Of a stretch of 12,798 nt of DNA, positions 1 through 7,786 are shown piece after piece (the first letter of the stretch is position 1; each line of letters begins with the position of its first letter). This stretch comes from Verrucomicrobiales bacterium (GTDB taxonomy: Bacteria; Verrucomicrobiota; Verrucomicrobiia; Verrucomicrobiales; V1-33). The notes beneath the pieces were generated by a model. The model was not told the DNA's origin. It was given only the letters and a program-made list of their open reading frames with translations, and made no database searches. A program made the translations under genes and the position numbers. The stretch covers positions 1 through 12,798 of the forward strand of contig JALRGF010000508.1 in NCBI GenBank assembly GCA_023253495.1, read 5' to 3'.

Positions 1-1294
1 CGTCGCCGCTCCGCGGGTCCCCGCCCCAGCCTTTGGCGCGGACGCGTGAGAAGAGGTTCGCGAACGCGTAGTACTGGTCGTTGGTCCACTTTTCCAGCGG
101 GTGGTTGTGGCATTTGGCGCAGTTGATCGAGAGCGACAGGAACGCCTGGCTGACATTTTCAGCCATCGTTTCGGGGTCCTGGTGGACGGCGAAAAAGTTG
201 GTTGCGCCATTTTCCAGCGACGACCCTTTGGCCGTCACCAGCTCGGTGACGACCTCGTTCCAAGGGCGGTTGGACGCCACCTGGGTGCGGATCCATTCAG
301 CGTACGCCCGCAGCGGTTCGGGGCGGAGTTTCGAACTGGTGACCAGCAGGATGTCGGCCCATTTGTAAGCCCAGTAATCGACGAATTCCGGGCGCGCGAG
401 CAGGCTGTCGGCAAGCCGGGAGTGTTTGTCGGGAGCCGGGTCGGCGGCAAACGCACGGGCTTCGTCGGGGGTCGGCAGGCGGCCGATGGTATCGAGAAAC
501 GCGCGGCGCACGAAGGTGGTGTCGTCGGCGGCCGGCGACGGCGGCAGCCGGAGGTTTCGCAGCTGGGCGAGGACGAGGTCGTCGATGAAGCCGGCACGTG
601 GCGCCTCGGCAAAAACACGATCGTCCAAGGCGTGGGGGAAGGGGGAGACGATGCGTGCGGTGGCCAGTTGCGACGAATACCAGACGGTGATGGCACCGGC
701 CCCGTGGGCCACGCCGGTCATGGTGCCGGTGTCGCTGACGGTGGCCACCGCTTCGTTGGCGGAGGTGAATTTCGCCCAGCGGGTGACATCGCGGGCGGTG
801 CCGTCGCTGAACCGCGCCTGCACGGTGAGCGGACGGGTTTCGCCCGGAGCGAGTTCGGTGTCGGCCGGGCTCACGCTCAGGGCGGTGACGGTCGGGTCGT
901 CCGGCCGCGGGCCGGGAGCCCCCGCACTGATCCATGCTGTCAGGATCCGATAGTCGTCGGATTCCGGTTCGAGGCGGCGCCCTCCCTTGTGAGGCACGGC
1001 GGTTGTCGGCTTGGTCAGCAGCAGGCTGCGGGCCGGATCCGCGGGCTCGATCCGCCGCCCGCGCACCTCGCGGGTGATGGTGACATAATCTTTTTCCGGG
1101 TCGTACCCGAAGAGCGAAAGCCGGAATCCGCCTTTGCCGGCAATGGCTCCGTGACACCCGCCGGTATTGCAGCCGGCCTTTGAAAGGATCGGCAGAACGT
1201 CGTGGCGGAACGACGGCGGTTCCGCCGCCGTCGCCGGCCCGAAGACCACCGTCATCACCACCAGCAGATGTCTCAGGCACCGGATCAGCATCAT
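1..1294 (-). CDS. Secreted PSCyt1 / Big_2 / DUF1549 protein, 3' end cut by window edge
   Basis: Partial gene: the first 431 codons lie here and the C-terminus (normally a DUF1553 domain) is off the left edge. Residues 1-24 form a signal peptide ending in ATAA. A heme-type motif CNTGGCHG (C42, C47, H48) opens a planctomycete cytochrome C domain (PSCyt1) that continues through FRLSLFGYDPEKDY and AVPHKGGRR to about residue 127. A bacterial Ig-like group 2 domain follows at about 134-216, including FSDGTARDVT. DUF1549 (PSCyt2) starts near 237 and carries its conserved NCAKCHNHP (C392, C395, H396). Such proteins are found, often in many copies, in Planctomycetota and Verrucomicrobiota. They are thought to act in the periplasm or at the cell surface, but their biochemical role is not established. 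The start ATG at 1294 (followed directly by a second ATG) lies 27 bp after the DUF1501 stop, so the two are probably co-transcribed. No Shine-Dalgarno is visible. Confidence 0.9.
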   Translation of the reverse strand, partial: MMLIRCLRHLLVVMTVVFGPATAAEPPSFRHDVLPILSKAGCNTGGCHGAIAGKGGFRLSLFGYDPEKDYVTITREVRGRRIEPADPARSLLLTKPTTAVPHKGGRRLEPESDDYRILTAWISAGAPGPRPDDPTVTALSVSPADTELAPGETRPLTVQARFSDGTARDVTRWAKFTSANEAVATVSDTGTMTGVAHGAGAITVWYSSQLATARIVSPFPHALDDRVFAEAPRAGFIDDLVLAQLRNLRLPPSPAADDTTFVRRAFLDTIGRLPTPDEARAFAADPAPDKHSRLADSLLARPEFVDYWAYKWADILLVTSSKLRPEPLRAYAEWIRTQVASNRPWNEVVTELVTAKGSSLENGATNFFAVHQDPETMAENVSQAFLSLSINCAKCHNHPLEKWTNDQYYAFANLFSRVRAKGWGGDPRSGD

Positions 1295-1321
1295 GTCAGC
1301 AAGGGAAATGGCCGGCCACTC

Positions 1322-2713
1322 TCAGGTGAACAACTCCCGGATCGGCTCCGTGCCGAGATCAGTGAGGAAAAACGGCCGGCCGCCCGGCCCGGGCAGGTGC
1401 GCCTTGTCATCCAGTCCAAGGCTGTGAAATACCGTGGCCACCAGGTCGCCGGGCCCCACCGGCCGCTCGGCCGGAAAGCCGCCGACCGGATCGCTCTGGC
1501 CGATCACCCGCCCGCCGCGCACCCCGCCCCCGGCAAAATACGTCGTGAAACACTGCGGCCAATGGTCGCGACCGCCCGCCGGATTCACCTTCGGCGTGCG
1601 CCCGAATTCCGACAGGCACGCCACCAGAGTGTCGTCCAGCAGCCCGCGCTGATCAAGGTCCTCAATCAATGCGCTGTACGCCTGGTCGTACATCGGACAA
1701 ACGATGTCCTTCATGCCTTCGATCGACGTGAACGGCTTTGATCCATGAATATCCCAGGTGATCTCATCGAACACCGTGAGAAACGTGTTGATGGTCACAA
1801 AACGCACCCCGCTCTCGACCAGCCGCCGCGCCAGCAGACAACACTGACCAAAGCGGTTCATGCCGTAACGCTCACGCACCGCCGTCGGCTCGTCCGCCAA
1901 GGCAAACGCCTGCCGCGCCTGCTCACTGGTCATCATCCGGAAGGCGGCATGAAAATTCTCATCCATCAGCCGCGCATCCTCGCTGGCCTCAAACTCCCGC
2001 ACCGACCCCTCGACGATATCGCGGAGCCGCCGCCGCCGGTCGAGCCGCGCCGCTCCGATCTGGTCGGGCGGCAGCAGGTCCGGGACCCGGAAATCCGGCT
2101 GCGACGGGTCCGCCATCAACGCAAACGGATCATGCGCCTTGCCCAGAAACCCGCCCGCCTGTCCGTTCGGCAGATTGCCGCCGCCCCGCCCCATCAACTG
2201 CGGCAACACCACAAATGGCGGCAGATCCGTACGCCTCCCCAGCAGATAGCTGGCCACCGAGCCGGCATGCGGCGACTGAATCCCGCCCGTAAACCGCCGC
2301 CCGGTCTGCAACATCTGCCAGCCGGCATCATGCACCGCCGCCCCATCATGATGACACGAGCGCACCAGCGAAAATTTGTCCGCCAAGCGCGCATGCCGGG
2401 GCAGCAGCTCGGAAAGCTCAAAGGCATCGGATTTCGTCCGGATCGGAGAAAACGGCCCGCGGATCTCCGAGGGCGCATCCGGTTTCATGTCCCAGAGGTC
2501 GAGATGGCTCGGCCCGCCCAGGTTGAAAATCATGATGCACGACTTCCGGTCCGACCCCGGCCGTGCCAGCCCGGAACTCTCAGCCGCCAGCATCTGCGGC
2601 AGGGAGAGCCCGAGCGCCGACAACGCACCCACCTGCAGAAACTCGCGTCGGGAATGACCGGGGCCGCACAGCACCGCCCGATCCCGCGGGGAATCAGCAA
2701 GAAAATCGAACAT
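1322..2713 (-). CDS. DUF1501 family protein with Tat signal
   Basis: The 463-residue product matches the DUF1501 family, which has an alkaline phosphatase/sulfatase-like fold and no settled substrate. Residues 21-26 (SRREFL) form a twin-arginine motif, followed by a hydrophobic stretch to about residue 44 (GALSALGLSLPQMLAA), so export in a folded state is expected. Family signatures visible along the protein include IMIFNLGGPSHLDLWDMKP, HHDGAAVHDAGWQMLQTGR, NTFLTVFDEITWDIHG and ACLSEFGRTPKVNPAGGRDHW. The length is normal for the family. It precedes the DUF1549 gene by 27 bp on the same strand, and members of the two families are commonly paired. In my experience the cytochrome gene more often comes first, so this order is slightly unusual. 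A weak promoter match lies immediately upstream, with little room for a 5' leader. Confidence 0.92.
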   Translation of the reverse strand: MFDFLADSPRDRAVLCGPGHSRREFLQVGALSALGLSLPQMLAAESSGLARPGSDRKSCIMIFNLGGPSHLDLWDMKPDAPSEIRGPFSPIRTKSDAFELSELLPRHARLADKFSLVRSCHHDGAAVHDAGWQMLQTGRRFTGGIQSPHAGSVASYLLGRRTDLPPFVVLPQLMGRGGGNLPNGQAGGFLGKAHDPFALMADPSQPDFRVPDLLPPDQIGAARLDRRRRLRDIVEGSVREFEASEDARLMDENFHAAFRMMTSEQARQAFALADEPTAVRERYGMNRFGQCCLLARRLVESGVRFVTINTFLTVFDEITWDIHGSKPFTSIEGMKDIVCPMYDQAYSALIEDLDQRGLLDDTLVACLSEFGRTPKVNPAGGRDHWPQCFTTYFAGGGVRGGRVIGQSDPVGGFPAERPVGPGDLVATVFHSLGLDDKAHLPGPGGRPFFLTDLGTEPIRELFT

Positions 2714-2719
2714 CCGTCC

Positions 2720-2747
2720 AGTTTACCACCAGCCGCCAACGTGTCCA
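2720..2747 (-). promoter_or_regulatory. Possible sigma-70-type promoter for the DUF1501 operon
   Basis: Reading the minus strand, TGGACA (2747-2742; 5 of 6 to TTGACA) is followed after 16 bp by TAAACT (2725-2720; 4 of 6 to TATAAT). The start codon begins at 2713, so transcription would start at or next to the ATG and give a leaderless or near-leaderless mRNA. This is a consensus match only; in GC-rich genomes such matches are weak evidence. Confidence 0.25.
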
Positions 2748-2901
2748 CAGACTTGCCGGGGAAGCCGATCAGCCACCGTCGGAATATGCTTCTCCCCGCT
2801 GCCGGCCGTGGTGAGATCCGCCACGGACCCCGGTCCGGTCGCCCCGCGGCCGGCTTTGAAGGGACTGGCAGCGCCTGGCGAAACCCTCCGGGCCGGCGGG
2901 C

Positions 2902-4203
2902 CTACAGTGGGTGCGGGGGTGGGGGCCTCTCCTCCACGGCCATGCGCTGAGAAGCGGCCGGGACGGGCGTGACCGCGCCCCGGGGGGCGGTCAGGCGGCC
3001 GGTGCTGATCCGGTCGATCATCCGCTCCCAGGCGTCATGCCCGCTGAGGATCTGGATCTGCATCCGCAGATAAAACACCGGAAGATCGGTGTACGGGAGC
3101 CGCGGAAAGCGCACATAATCCTTCTCGGTAGTCACGATCAGATCGCAGTCGCGCCGTTCACAGTGTTCAATAAATCCGTATACTTCGTCCTCGCTGTACC
3201 GGTGATGGTCGGTAAATCGGCGCGTCGTGTCGATCATCGCTCCCAGCCGCCGCAGGCCCTCCTCAAAACTTTCGGGACCGGCAATCCCGCTGATCGCCCC
3301 GACATATTTGCCGCGCAGCAGGTCCAGCGGCTTCTTCTGCTGGGTCACCGCATTGACCAGGTACCGCGGCTGGTGGGCGCACTCGATGATTTCCGCCACC
3401 CGGTTGTACCGGCGCAGGTGCTCAATCAGCTCGGTGTTGTCCGATCCGTCGCAACGGGTGATAAAAATATAGCTCGCCCGCTTGAGGTGCCGCCGGGGCT
3501 CCCGGAGGGTGCCGCGCGGAATCAGATGGCCGTTTCCGAATGGTCGGCTGGCGTCCACCAGCACGAGGTCCAGCCGGTGCCGGAGCCGCAAGTATTGGAA
3601 TCCGTCGTCCAGCAGCAGGGTGTCGGCTCCCAACCCCGTGACTGCATGCAGGCCGGCTTTGACCCGGTCCTTGTCCACCACCACCGAAACTCCCGGAAGA
3701 TTCCGGGCGAGCATAAATGGCTCATCACCGGCCAGACGCGAATCCAGCAGCACCGAACGTCCGTCCGAGACCACGCGCGGGCCCGGCCGTGGGAGTGGAC
3801 GGTGCGTCCACCAGGCGCCGAGCCGCTGCTGCAGGGAGAATTTCCGGCGCTTCGGCCGCGCGCTTTTGTATCCGCGGCTCAGGATGGCCACCTGGCGCCC
3901 GCGGTCGCGCAGCGCCCGCGCCAGCATCTCCACCACCGGCGTCTTGCCGGTCCCCCCCATGGTCAGGTTGCCGACACAGATGATCAGCGTGCCCAGGTGA
4001 TGGTCGCGCAGCAGGAACCGCACCCGGTACAGCAAATGCCGCAGCCAGACCAGCCCGCGGAAGACCAGCGACAACACCCACAACACCGCACGCAGAACGG
4101 CCGCCTTGAACCCGCGCGCCCGGTCGAAAATCACCTCGACCGCGTACTGCTCGAGTTCCTCCAGCGTCTCCTGCCACGCGCCTTGGTCCTTGCGATGCGC
4201 CAT
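2902..4203 (-). CDS. lpxK: Tetraacyldisaccharide 4'-kinase (lipid A biosynthesis)
   Basis: LpxK phosphorylates the 4' position of the tetraacyldisaccharide 1-phosphate precursor using ATP, on the cytoplasmic face of the inner membrane. The 433-residue product has a hydrophobic/basic N-terminal helix (about 33-67). The P-loop follows as VGNLTMGGTGKTPV (GGTGKT at 83-88), then AILSRGYKS (106-114), AGDEP (158-162) and the signature DDGFQYLRLRHRLDLVLVD (199-217). FGNGHLIPRGTLREP (222-236), TDHHRYSEDE (331-340) and VTTEKDYVRF (358-367) complete the match. It is about 100 residues longer than E. coli LpxK. The extra length comes from a longer N-terminus, a basic segment rich in Arg/Lys/Pro between SRGY and GDEP, and a proline-rich tail. 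I chose the ATG at 4203. The frame stays open upstream to 4428, but that stretch overlaps the divergent PIN-TRAM gene and has arginine-rich shadow composition. Confidence 0.95.
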   Translation of the reverse strand: MAHRKDQGAWQETLEELEQYAVEVIFDRARGFKAAVLRAVLWVLSLVFRGLVWLRHLLYRVRFLLRDHHLGTLIICVGNLTMGGTGKTPVVEMLARALRDRGRQVAILSRGYKSARPKRRKFSLQQRLGAWWTHRPLPRPGPRVVSDGRSVLLDSRLAGDEPFMLARNLPGVSVVVDKDRVKAGLHAVTGLGADTLLLDDGFQYLRLRHRLDLVLVDASRPFGNGHLIPRGTLREPRRHLKRASYIFITRCDGSDNTELIEHLRRYNRVAEIIECAHQPRYLVNAVTQQKKPLDLLRGKYVGAISGIAGPESFEEGLRRLGAMIDTTRRFTDHHRYSEDEVYGFIEHCERRDCDLIVTTEKDYVRFPRLPYTDLPVFYLRMQIQILSGHDAWERMIDRISTGRLTAPRGAVTPVPAASQRMAVEERPPPPHPL

Positions 4204-4246
4204 GCGACCGACACGCTCAGGGGAAATGATGCCCGGAGCAAACAGC

Positions 4247-4305
4247 AAAAAACAGTTTCCCGCCCCGCCCATGCCGGCGCCGGCGCTTGTGTGCTGGCGG
4301 GAAAC
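4247..4305 (-). promoter_or_regulatory. Inverted repeat plus T-run upstream of lpxK: possible attenuator or operator
   Basis: A perfect 10-bp inverted repeat, GTTTCCCGCC (4255-4264) and GGCGGGAAAC (4296-4305), encloses 31 bases. Inside lies a 12-bp palindrome GCCGGCGCCGGC (4273-4284), almost concentric with the outer arms. Read on the minus strand, the second arm is followed after two bases by six T residues (4252-4247). That is the layout of a factor-independent terminator, and it sits 43 bp before the lpxK start. There is no minus-strand gene directly upstream to terminate, so a leader attenuator for lpxK, or an operator between the divergent genes, are the readings I consider. The palindrome alone may be composition, since the same 12-mer recurs at 4458-4475 inside coding DNA. 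Confidence 0.4.
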
Positions 4306-4343
4306 CCCGGGGCGTGCATGATGGCAACGGTCGATCCCGTCTG

Positions 4344-5402
4344 ATGTCCCCCGCCACCACGCTCCGCCTCGCCCGCGCCGGCTTCGTGCTCTTCGCCTGC
4401 CTGCTCGGCGTGGCGCTCGCCCCGGCATTCCAGGGCCAGTGGTGGCAGGGCGCGCTCGCCGGCGCCGGCGCCGGCGCGCTTGTCACACTGATCGACATCC
4501 TGCTCAACCGATTTACCATCAGTGTTTTCTCATCGGCCACGGCCGGGCTCCTGATCGGTCTTTTCTGCGGCTGGCTGATCACCCGTATCGGTCTGAGTGA
4601 GCTCCCGCTCTTCCAGGCCAGCGACCTCGAAGCCCAGCGCCAGCGCCAGCAGGTCTTTCAGCTGGCGGTCTACTGCACCTTCGGCTTCCTCGGCATCACC
4701 CTCGCCCTCCGCTCCAACCGCGAGGAATTCGCCTTGCTCATCCCCTACGTCCGCTTCCGTCAGGAAGGCGTCGAGGAACAACGCCTGCTCGTCGATACCA
4801 ACATCCTCATCGACGGCCGCCTGCCCGCCCTCTGCGAAACCGGCTTCCTGAAAGCCTCCCTCGTCGTGCCCCGCTTTGTCCTCGACGAACTCCACCGGCT
4901 CGCCGACTCCCCGGACCCGATCAAACGCGAACGCGGCCGCCGCGGACTGGAATGTCTCGAAACGCTGCGCGCCCACCCGCTTTCCGAAGTCAAAATCCAG
5001 GAGGAACAGCAGCCGGAATCAGGACCGGCCGACATGAAACTCGTCCGGCTCGCCCGCGCCCAGGGCGCCCGGCTGCTCACCAATGACGCGAACCTCGGCC
5101 GGGTCGCCGCGCTGCAGGGGGTCTCGGTCCTCAATCTGAACAGCCTTGCCCGCGCCCTGCGCCCGAGCGTGCTGCCCGGCGATGAGGTCGAACTCACTCT
5201 GACCAAGGAAGGCAAGGACGCCCACCAGGCGGTCGGCTACCTGCCCGATGGCACCATGATTGTCGTCAACCACGCCGCCCCGCTCATGGGACGCACCGTC
5301 TCCGTCATCATCAGCAGCTCTCTCCAGACAACCGCCGGCCGTCTCGTCTTCGCCGAATTGAAACCCGGCCCGGCCGGCGCCGGACGGTCACCAGCCACTT
5401 GA
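4344..5402 (+). CDS. Membrane-anchored PIN-TRAM domain protein (YacL-like)
   Basis: The 352-residue product begins with four probable membrane segments (about 12-30, 36-54, 62-82 and 106-122). A PIN nuclease domain follows, starting at LLVDTNILIDGR with acidic residues D151 and D157. It continues with VPRFVLDELHRLAD (E182) and LLTNDANLG (D248). The C-terminus (about 275-340) is a TRAM domain, LPGDEVELTLTKEGKDAHQAVGYLPDGTMIVV, a small RNA-binding beta-barrel. This architecture matches the PilT N-terminal/TRAM family typified by Bacillus YacL. PIN domains generally cleave RNA; the substrate of this family is not settled. The start at 4344 puts the first hydrophobic helix at the N-terminus. An ATG at 4287 would extend the protein into the inverted repeat and is less likely. 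It diverges from lpxK, and its stop is 3 bp before the next gene, so the two are probably one transcript. Confidence 0.9.
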   Translation: MSPATTLRLARAGFVLFACLLGVALAPAFQGQWWQGALAGAGAGALVTLIDILLNRFTISVFSSATAGLLIGLFCGWLITRIGLSELPLFQASDLEAQRQRQQVFQLAVYCTFGFLGITLALRSNREEFALLIPYVRFRQEGVEEQRLLVDTNILIDGRLPALCETGFLKASLVVPRFVLDELHRLADSPDPIKRERGRRGLECLETLRAHPLSEVKIQEEQQPESGPADMKLVRLARAQGARLLTNDANLGRVAALQGVSVLNLNSLARALRPSVLPGDEVELTLTKEGKDAHQAVGYLPDGTMIVVNHAAPLMGRTVSVIISSSLQTTAGRLVFAELKPGPAGAGRSPAT

Positions 5403-5405
5403 TCC

Positions 5406-6866
5406 ATGATCCGCTCCGCCCTGATCCTCCTCCTCTCCGCGGCCGCCAACGGCACCGCCGCCGCCGCTCCTGTCCCCCCGCCGCCCACCGCGGCCCCCGG
5501 TTACACCGTGGTCCTCTCCAACCGGACATGGGAGGACCCGGCGTGGAAACGTGTGGCCGAGCGCCTGATGCAAAAGTATCCGCAGGCCACCCTCGTCCGC
5601 TGGGAGGCCGCCGTGGATGAAGCGCTGCCGGGCCTGCAGGCGGCTTTTCCGCGCCACGCCTGTTTTGTGGCCACCCCGTCCGAGGCCACCGCCGCTTTCG
5701 TCGCCCGGGTGCACCGGCTGACCCGCCGCCTCGACGACGACGCGTACACCGACGTCTTCTGGGGCATCCTCACCGGGCACGATGCCGACAACGCCCTGGC
5801 CATCGCTTCGGAAACCGCTCCGCTCACCGTGCGCAAGGCGGCCGCCGGCACCGAACTGGCCCTCGACCGGCTCACCGAAGGCATTTGTTACGACGAGCTC
5901 AGACAGGGGCATTCGCTGCGCAAACTTCCCGGCCAGCCGCCGGCCGCTGCCACGGCGCCGGACGACACCACCGAAGCGCTGGTCCGCGCACTCAACGACG
6001 GTGCTCCCGACCTCTTTGTCACTTCCGGCCACGCTACCGAACGCGACTGGCAGATCGGGTTCCGCTACGAAAACGGATACTTCAAATCGAAAGGCGGCCG
6101 CATGGTCGGTGAGGACACCGGGGGCCGCATCATCCCCGTCCTCAGCCCGAACCCGAAGGTCTATCTGCCGATCGGCAATTGCCTCATGGGCCACATCGAC
6201 GGCCCTGACGCCATGGCCCTCGCCTGGATGAAGAGCGTCGGCGTCCGCCAGATGCTCGGATACACCAAACCGACTTGGTACGGCTACATGGGATGGGGGG
6301 TGCTTGATTATTTTGTGGAGCAACCCGGCCGCTACTCGCTCACCGAAGCCTTTTTCGCCAACCACGCCGCCCTCATCCACCGCCTCGAAACCGCCTTCCC
6401 GGACGTCGCCCGCGAAGAGGTCATCGGCGACATGGGCGAATGCTCCCGACCCGTCACCCCGTCCGCCGCCGGCGCCCGGATGGGGCTCTCCCGCATGGAC
6501 GGGCATGGCCTTCTCTTCGATCGCGATACGGTCGCTTTCTATGGCGATCCCGCCTGGGAGGCCCGCCTCGCCCCGGGCCCGCTCAACTGGGAACAGTCGC
6601 TCACCCGCTCTCCGGAAGGTGAATGGTCGTTGGTTGTCACCCCGCTCGCCGGGGCCGCCAGCTTTGACACGGTCAACTCGAACGGCAGTCAGCGCGGCGG
6701 GCGCCCGATCATCCAGTTTTTGCCTGACCGTCTCGACCCCGCCCGGCTTTCCATTCTTGAGGGCGCCGAGCTCGGTCCGGTCATCACCGATACGTTCATC
6801 CTCCTGCCGCATCCCGGGAAAGGCGATCCGCAGAAGACCTGCCGGGTCCGCTTCCGGACCGAATGA
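5406..6866 (+). CDS. Secreted gingipain-like (clan CD, C25-type) putative cysteine peptidase
   Basis: I recognise no named gene, but the 486-residue product has features of gingipain/caspase-fold peptidases. A signal peptide spans residues 1-21. DLFVTSGHATERDW (202-215) resembles the catalytic His loop, with H209 as candidate. VYLPIGNCLMGHID (252-265) resembles the catalytic Cys strand, with C259 as candidate. It is followed by a conserved-looking stretch (AMALAWMKSVGVRQMLGYT) like the one after the active Cys in C25 enzymes. VAFYGDPAWEARL (376-388) resembles the GDP motif that ends C25 catalytic domains. Residues about 32-130 would match the N-terminal subdomain, and 400-486 look like a small beta domain. 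The predicted location is periplasm or outside. It lies 3 bp after the PIN-TRAM stop, so translation is probably coupled. Function is inferred from motifs only; an inactive homologue or a lineage-specific hypothetical protein is possible. Confidence 0.6.
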   Translation: MIRSALILLLSAAANGTAAAAPVPPPPTAAPGYTVVLSNRTWEDPAWKRVAERLMQKYPQATLVRWEAAVDEALPGLQAAFPRHACFVATPSEATAAFVARVHRLTRRLDDDAYTDVFWGILTGHDADNALAIASETAPLTVRKAAAGTELALDRLTEGICYDELRQGHSLRKLPGQPPAAATAPDDTTEALVRALNDGAPDLFVTSGHATERDWQIGFRYENGYFKSKGGRMVGEDTGGRIIPVLSPNPKVYLPIGNCLMGHIDGPDAMALAWMKSVGVRQMLGYTKPTWYGYMGWGVLDYFVEQPGRYSLTEAFFANHAALIHRLETAFPDVAREEVIGDMGECSRPVTPSAAGARMGLSRMDGHGLLFDRDTVAFYGDPAWEARLAPGPLNWEQSLTRSPEGEWSLVVTPLAGAASFDTVNSNGSQRGGRPIIQFLPDRLDPARLSILEGAELGPVITDTFILLPHPGKGDPQKTCRVRFRTE

Positions 6867-6943
6867 TCCCGGGTGGACCACCGCCCGTCCGCCGCCATAT
6901 TCTCTGCCCGAGACCGCCATCCGCGCTCCCGAACCACGCATCC

Positions 6944-7687
6944 ATGCCCTCACTGCTCGACTCCGCCATCACCGCCGCCCGGACCGCCGGGAGGATCCAA
7001 CGCGACAATTTCGAAACCGAACTCGGCGTCGGCGAAATGCTCGCCTACGACATCAAACTCGAACTCGACGTCAGCTGCCAGCGCGCCATCACCGAGATCC
7101 TGCTGGGCGACCACCCGCACAGCGGCGTGCTTGGCGAGGAGGGCAGCGCCGGCGACCCGTCCGCCGATCTGCAGTGGATCGTCGACCCGATCGACGGCAC
7201 CGTGAATTACTTTTACGGCATCCCGCATTTCTGCACCAGCATCGCCCTGCGCCGCGCCGGAGAGATCGTGCTCGGGGTCATTTACGACCCGATGCAGGAT
7301 GAGCTCTTCACCGTCGAAAAGGGCGATGGCGCCCGCAAAAACGGCCAGCCGATCCGCGTCAGCACCCGCGCCGCCCTCGCCGACGCCGTCATCACCGTCG
7401 GCTTCTCAAAATCCGCCGAGTCGATCAAGGCGGGCGGTGAACGCTACCTGCGCCTCGCCCACCAGGTCCGCAAAACCCGCATGCTCGGCAGCGCCGCCCT
7501 TGCCATGGCCTACATCGCCGCCGGTCGCCTCGACGCTTACCTTGAGGAATCCATCAGCCTCTGGGACGTCGCCGCCGGATGGCTCATGGTCGAGGAGGCG
7601 GGCGGCGCGGTGCGCGTCACCGGCGACCCGGACGCCTCGAAATTTTCCATCTGCGCCAGCAACGGTCTGCTCCAGGGGCTCTGCTGA
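6944..7687 (+). CDS. Inositol monophosphatase family protein
   Basis: The 247-residue product belongs to the Mg2+-dependent IMPase superfamily, which hydrolyses phosphate from inositol-1-phosphate, 3'-phosphoadenosine 5'-phosphate or sugar phosphates. Metal-site motifs are visible: LGEEGS (E65/E66), WIVDPIDGTVNYFYG (D81, D84, T86) and SLWDVAAGWLMVEEAGG (D208). FEDGARKNGQPIRVS-type wording is present at about 125-140 (EKGDGARKNGQPIRVS). The length is normal, and the substrate cannot be told from sequence. I chose ATG 6944 because family members begin about here. An in-frame ATG at 6863 overlaps the preceding stop (ATGA) and would add 27 proline-rich residues; it would couple translation to the upstream gene but does not look like family sequence. 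The gap to the upstream gene is 77 bp. Confidence 0.9.
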   Translation: MPSLLDSAITAARTAGRIQRDNFETELGVGEMLAYDIKLELDVSCQRAITEILLGDHPHSGVLGEEGSAGDPSADLQWIVDPIDGTVNYFYGIPHFCTSIALRRAGEIVLGVIYDPMQDELFTVEKGDGARKNGQPIRVSTRAALADAVITVGFSKSAESIKAGGERYLRLAHQVRKTRMLGSAALAMAYIAAGRLDAYLEESISLWDVAAGWLMVEEAGGAVRVTGDPDASKFSICASNGLLQGLC

Positions 7688-7786
7688 CCGGGCCCATCGC
7701 CCGCGCCACCCGGGCCGGCGACCCGTCCGGTACCCACCCCCGCTCAAGCCTGCATCTTCCGTATTCCCCTCTTTTCTGACCACCCC

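Noticed and set aside
101..1280. Long frames on both strands (plus 101-1183, minus 297-1280) in the left end.
   Set aside because: The true frame is the minus-strand one starting at 1294, which reads through CNTGGCHG and CAKCHNHP to the window edge; the others are its shadows.
2873..2901. GGCC-GGCG-GGCC just after the lpxK stop as a terminator.
   Set aside because: A 4-bp stem with no T-run is too weak to call.
1745..2950. A 401-codon plus-strand frame opposite the DUF1501 gene.
   Set aside because: Composition typical of a shadow frame and no domain; the minus-strand DUF1501 is well supported.
2911..4344. A 477-codon plus-strand frame opposite lpxK.
   Set aside because: Arginine/proline/glutamine-rich shadow sequence; the minus strand encodes an unmistakable LpxK.
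4458..4475. Repeated GCCGGCGCCGGC palindromes.
   Set aside because: They encode the Ala/Gly-rich membrane helix of the PIN-TRAM protein, so codon composition explains them. They also weaken any claim built only on the same 12-mer at 4273-4284.
5388..6953. A long open frame (521 codons) on the minus strand opposite the gingipain-like gene.
   Set aside because: It is even longer than the sense gene but has Gly/Arg/Val-rich low-complexity sequence with no recognisable motif, as expected for the antisense of GC-rich coding DNA. The sense frame has a signal peptide and ordered motifs.
7688..7786. GGCCC...GGGCC pairing after the IMPase-family gene as a terminator.
   Set aside because: Only 5 bp of stem with a loop of about 16 bases and no T-run nearby; not distinguishable from chance in GC-rich DNA.
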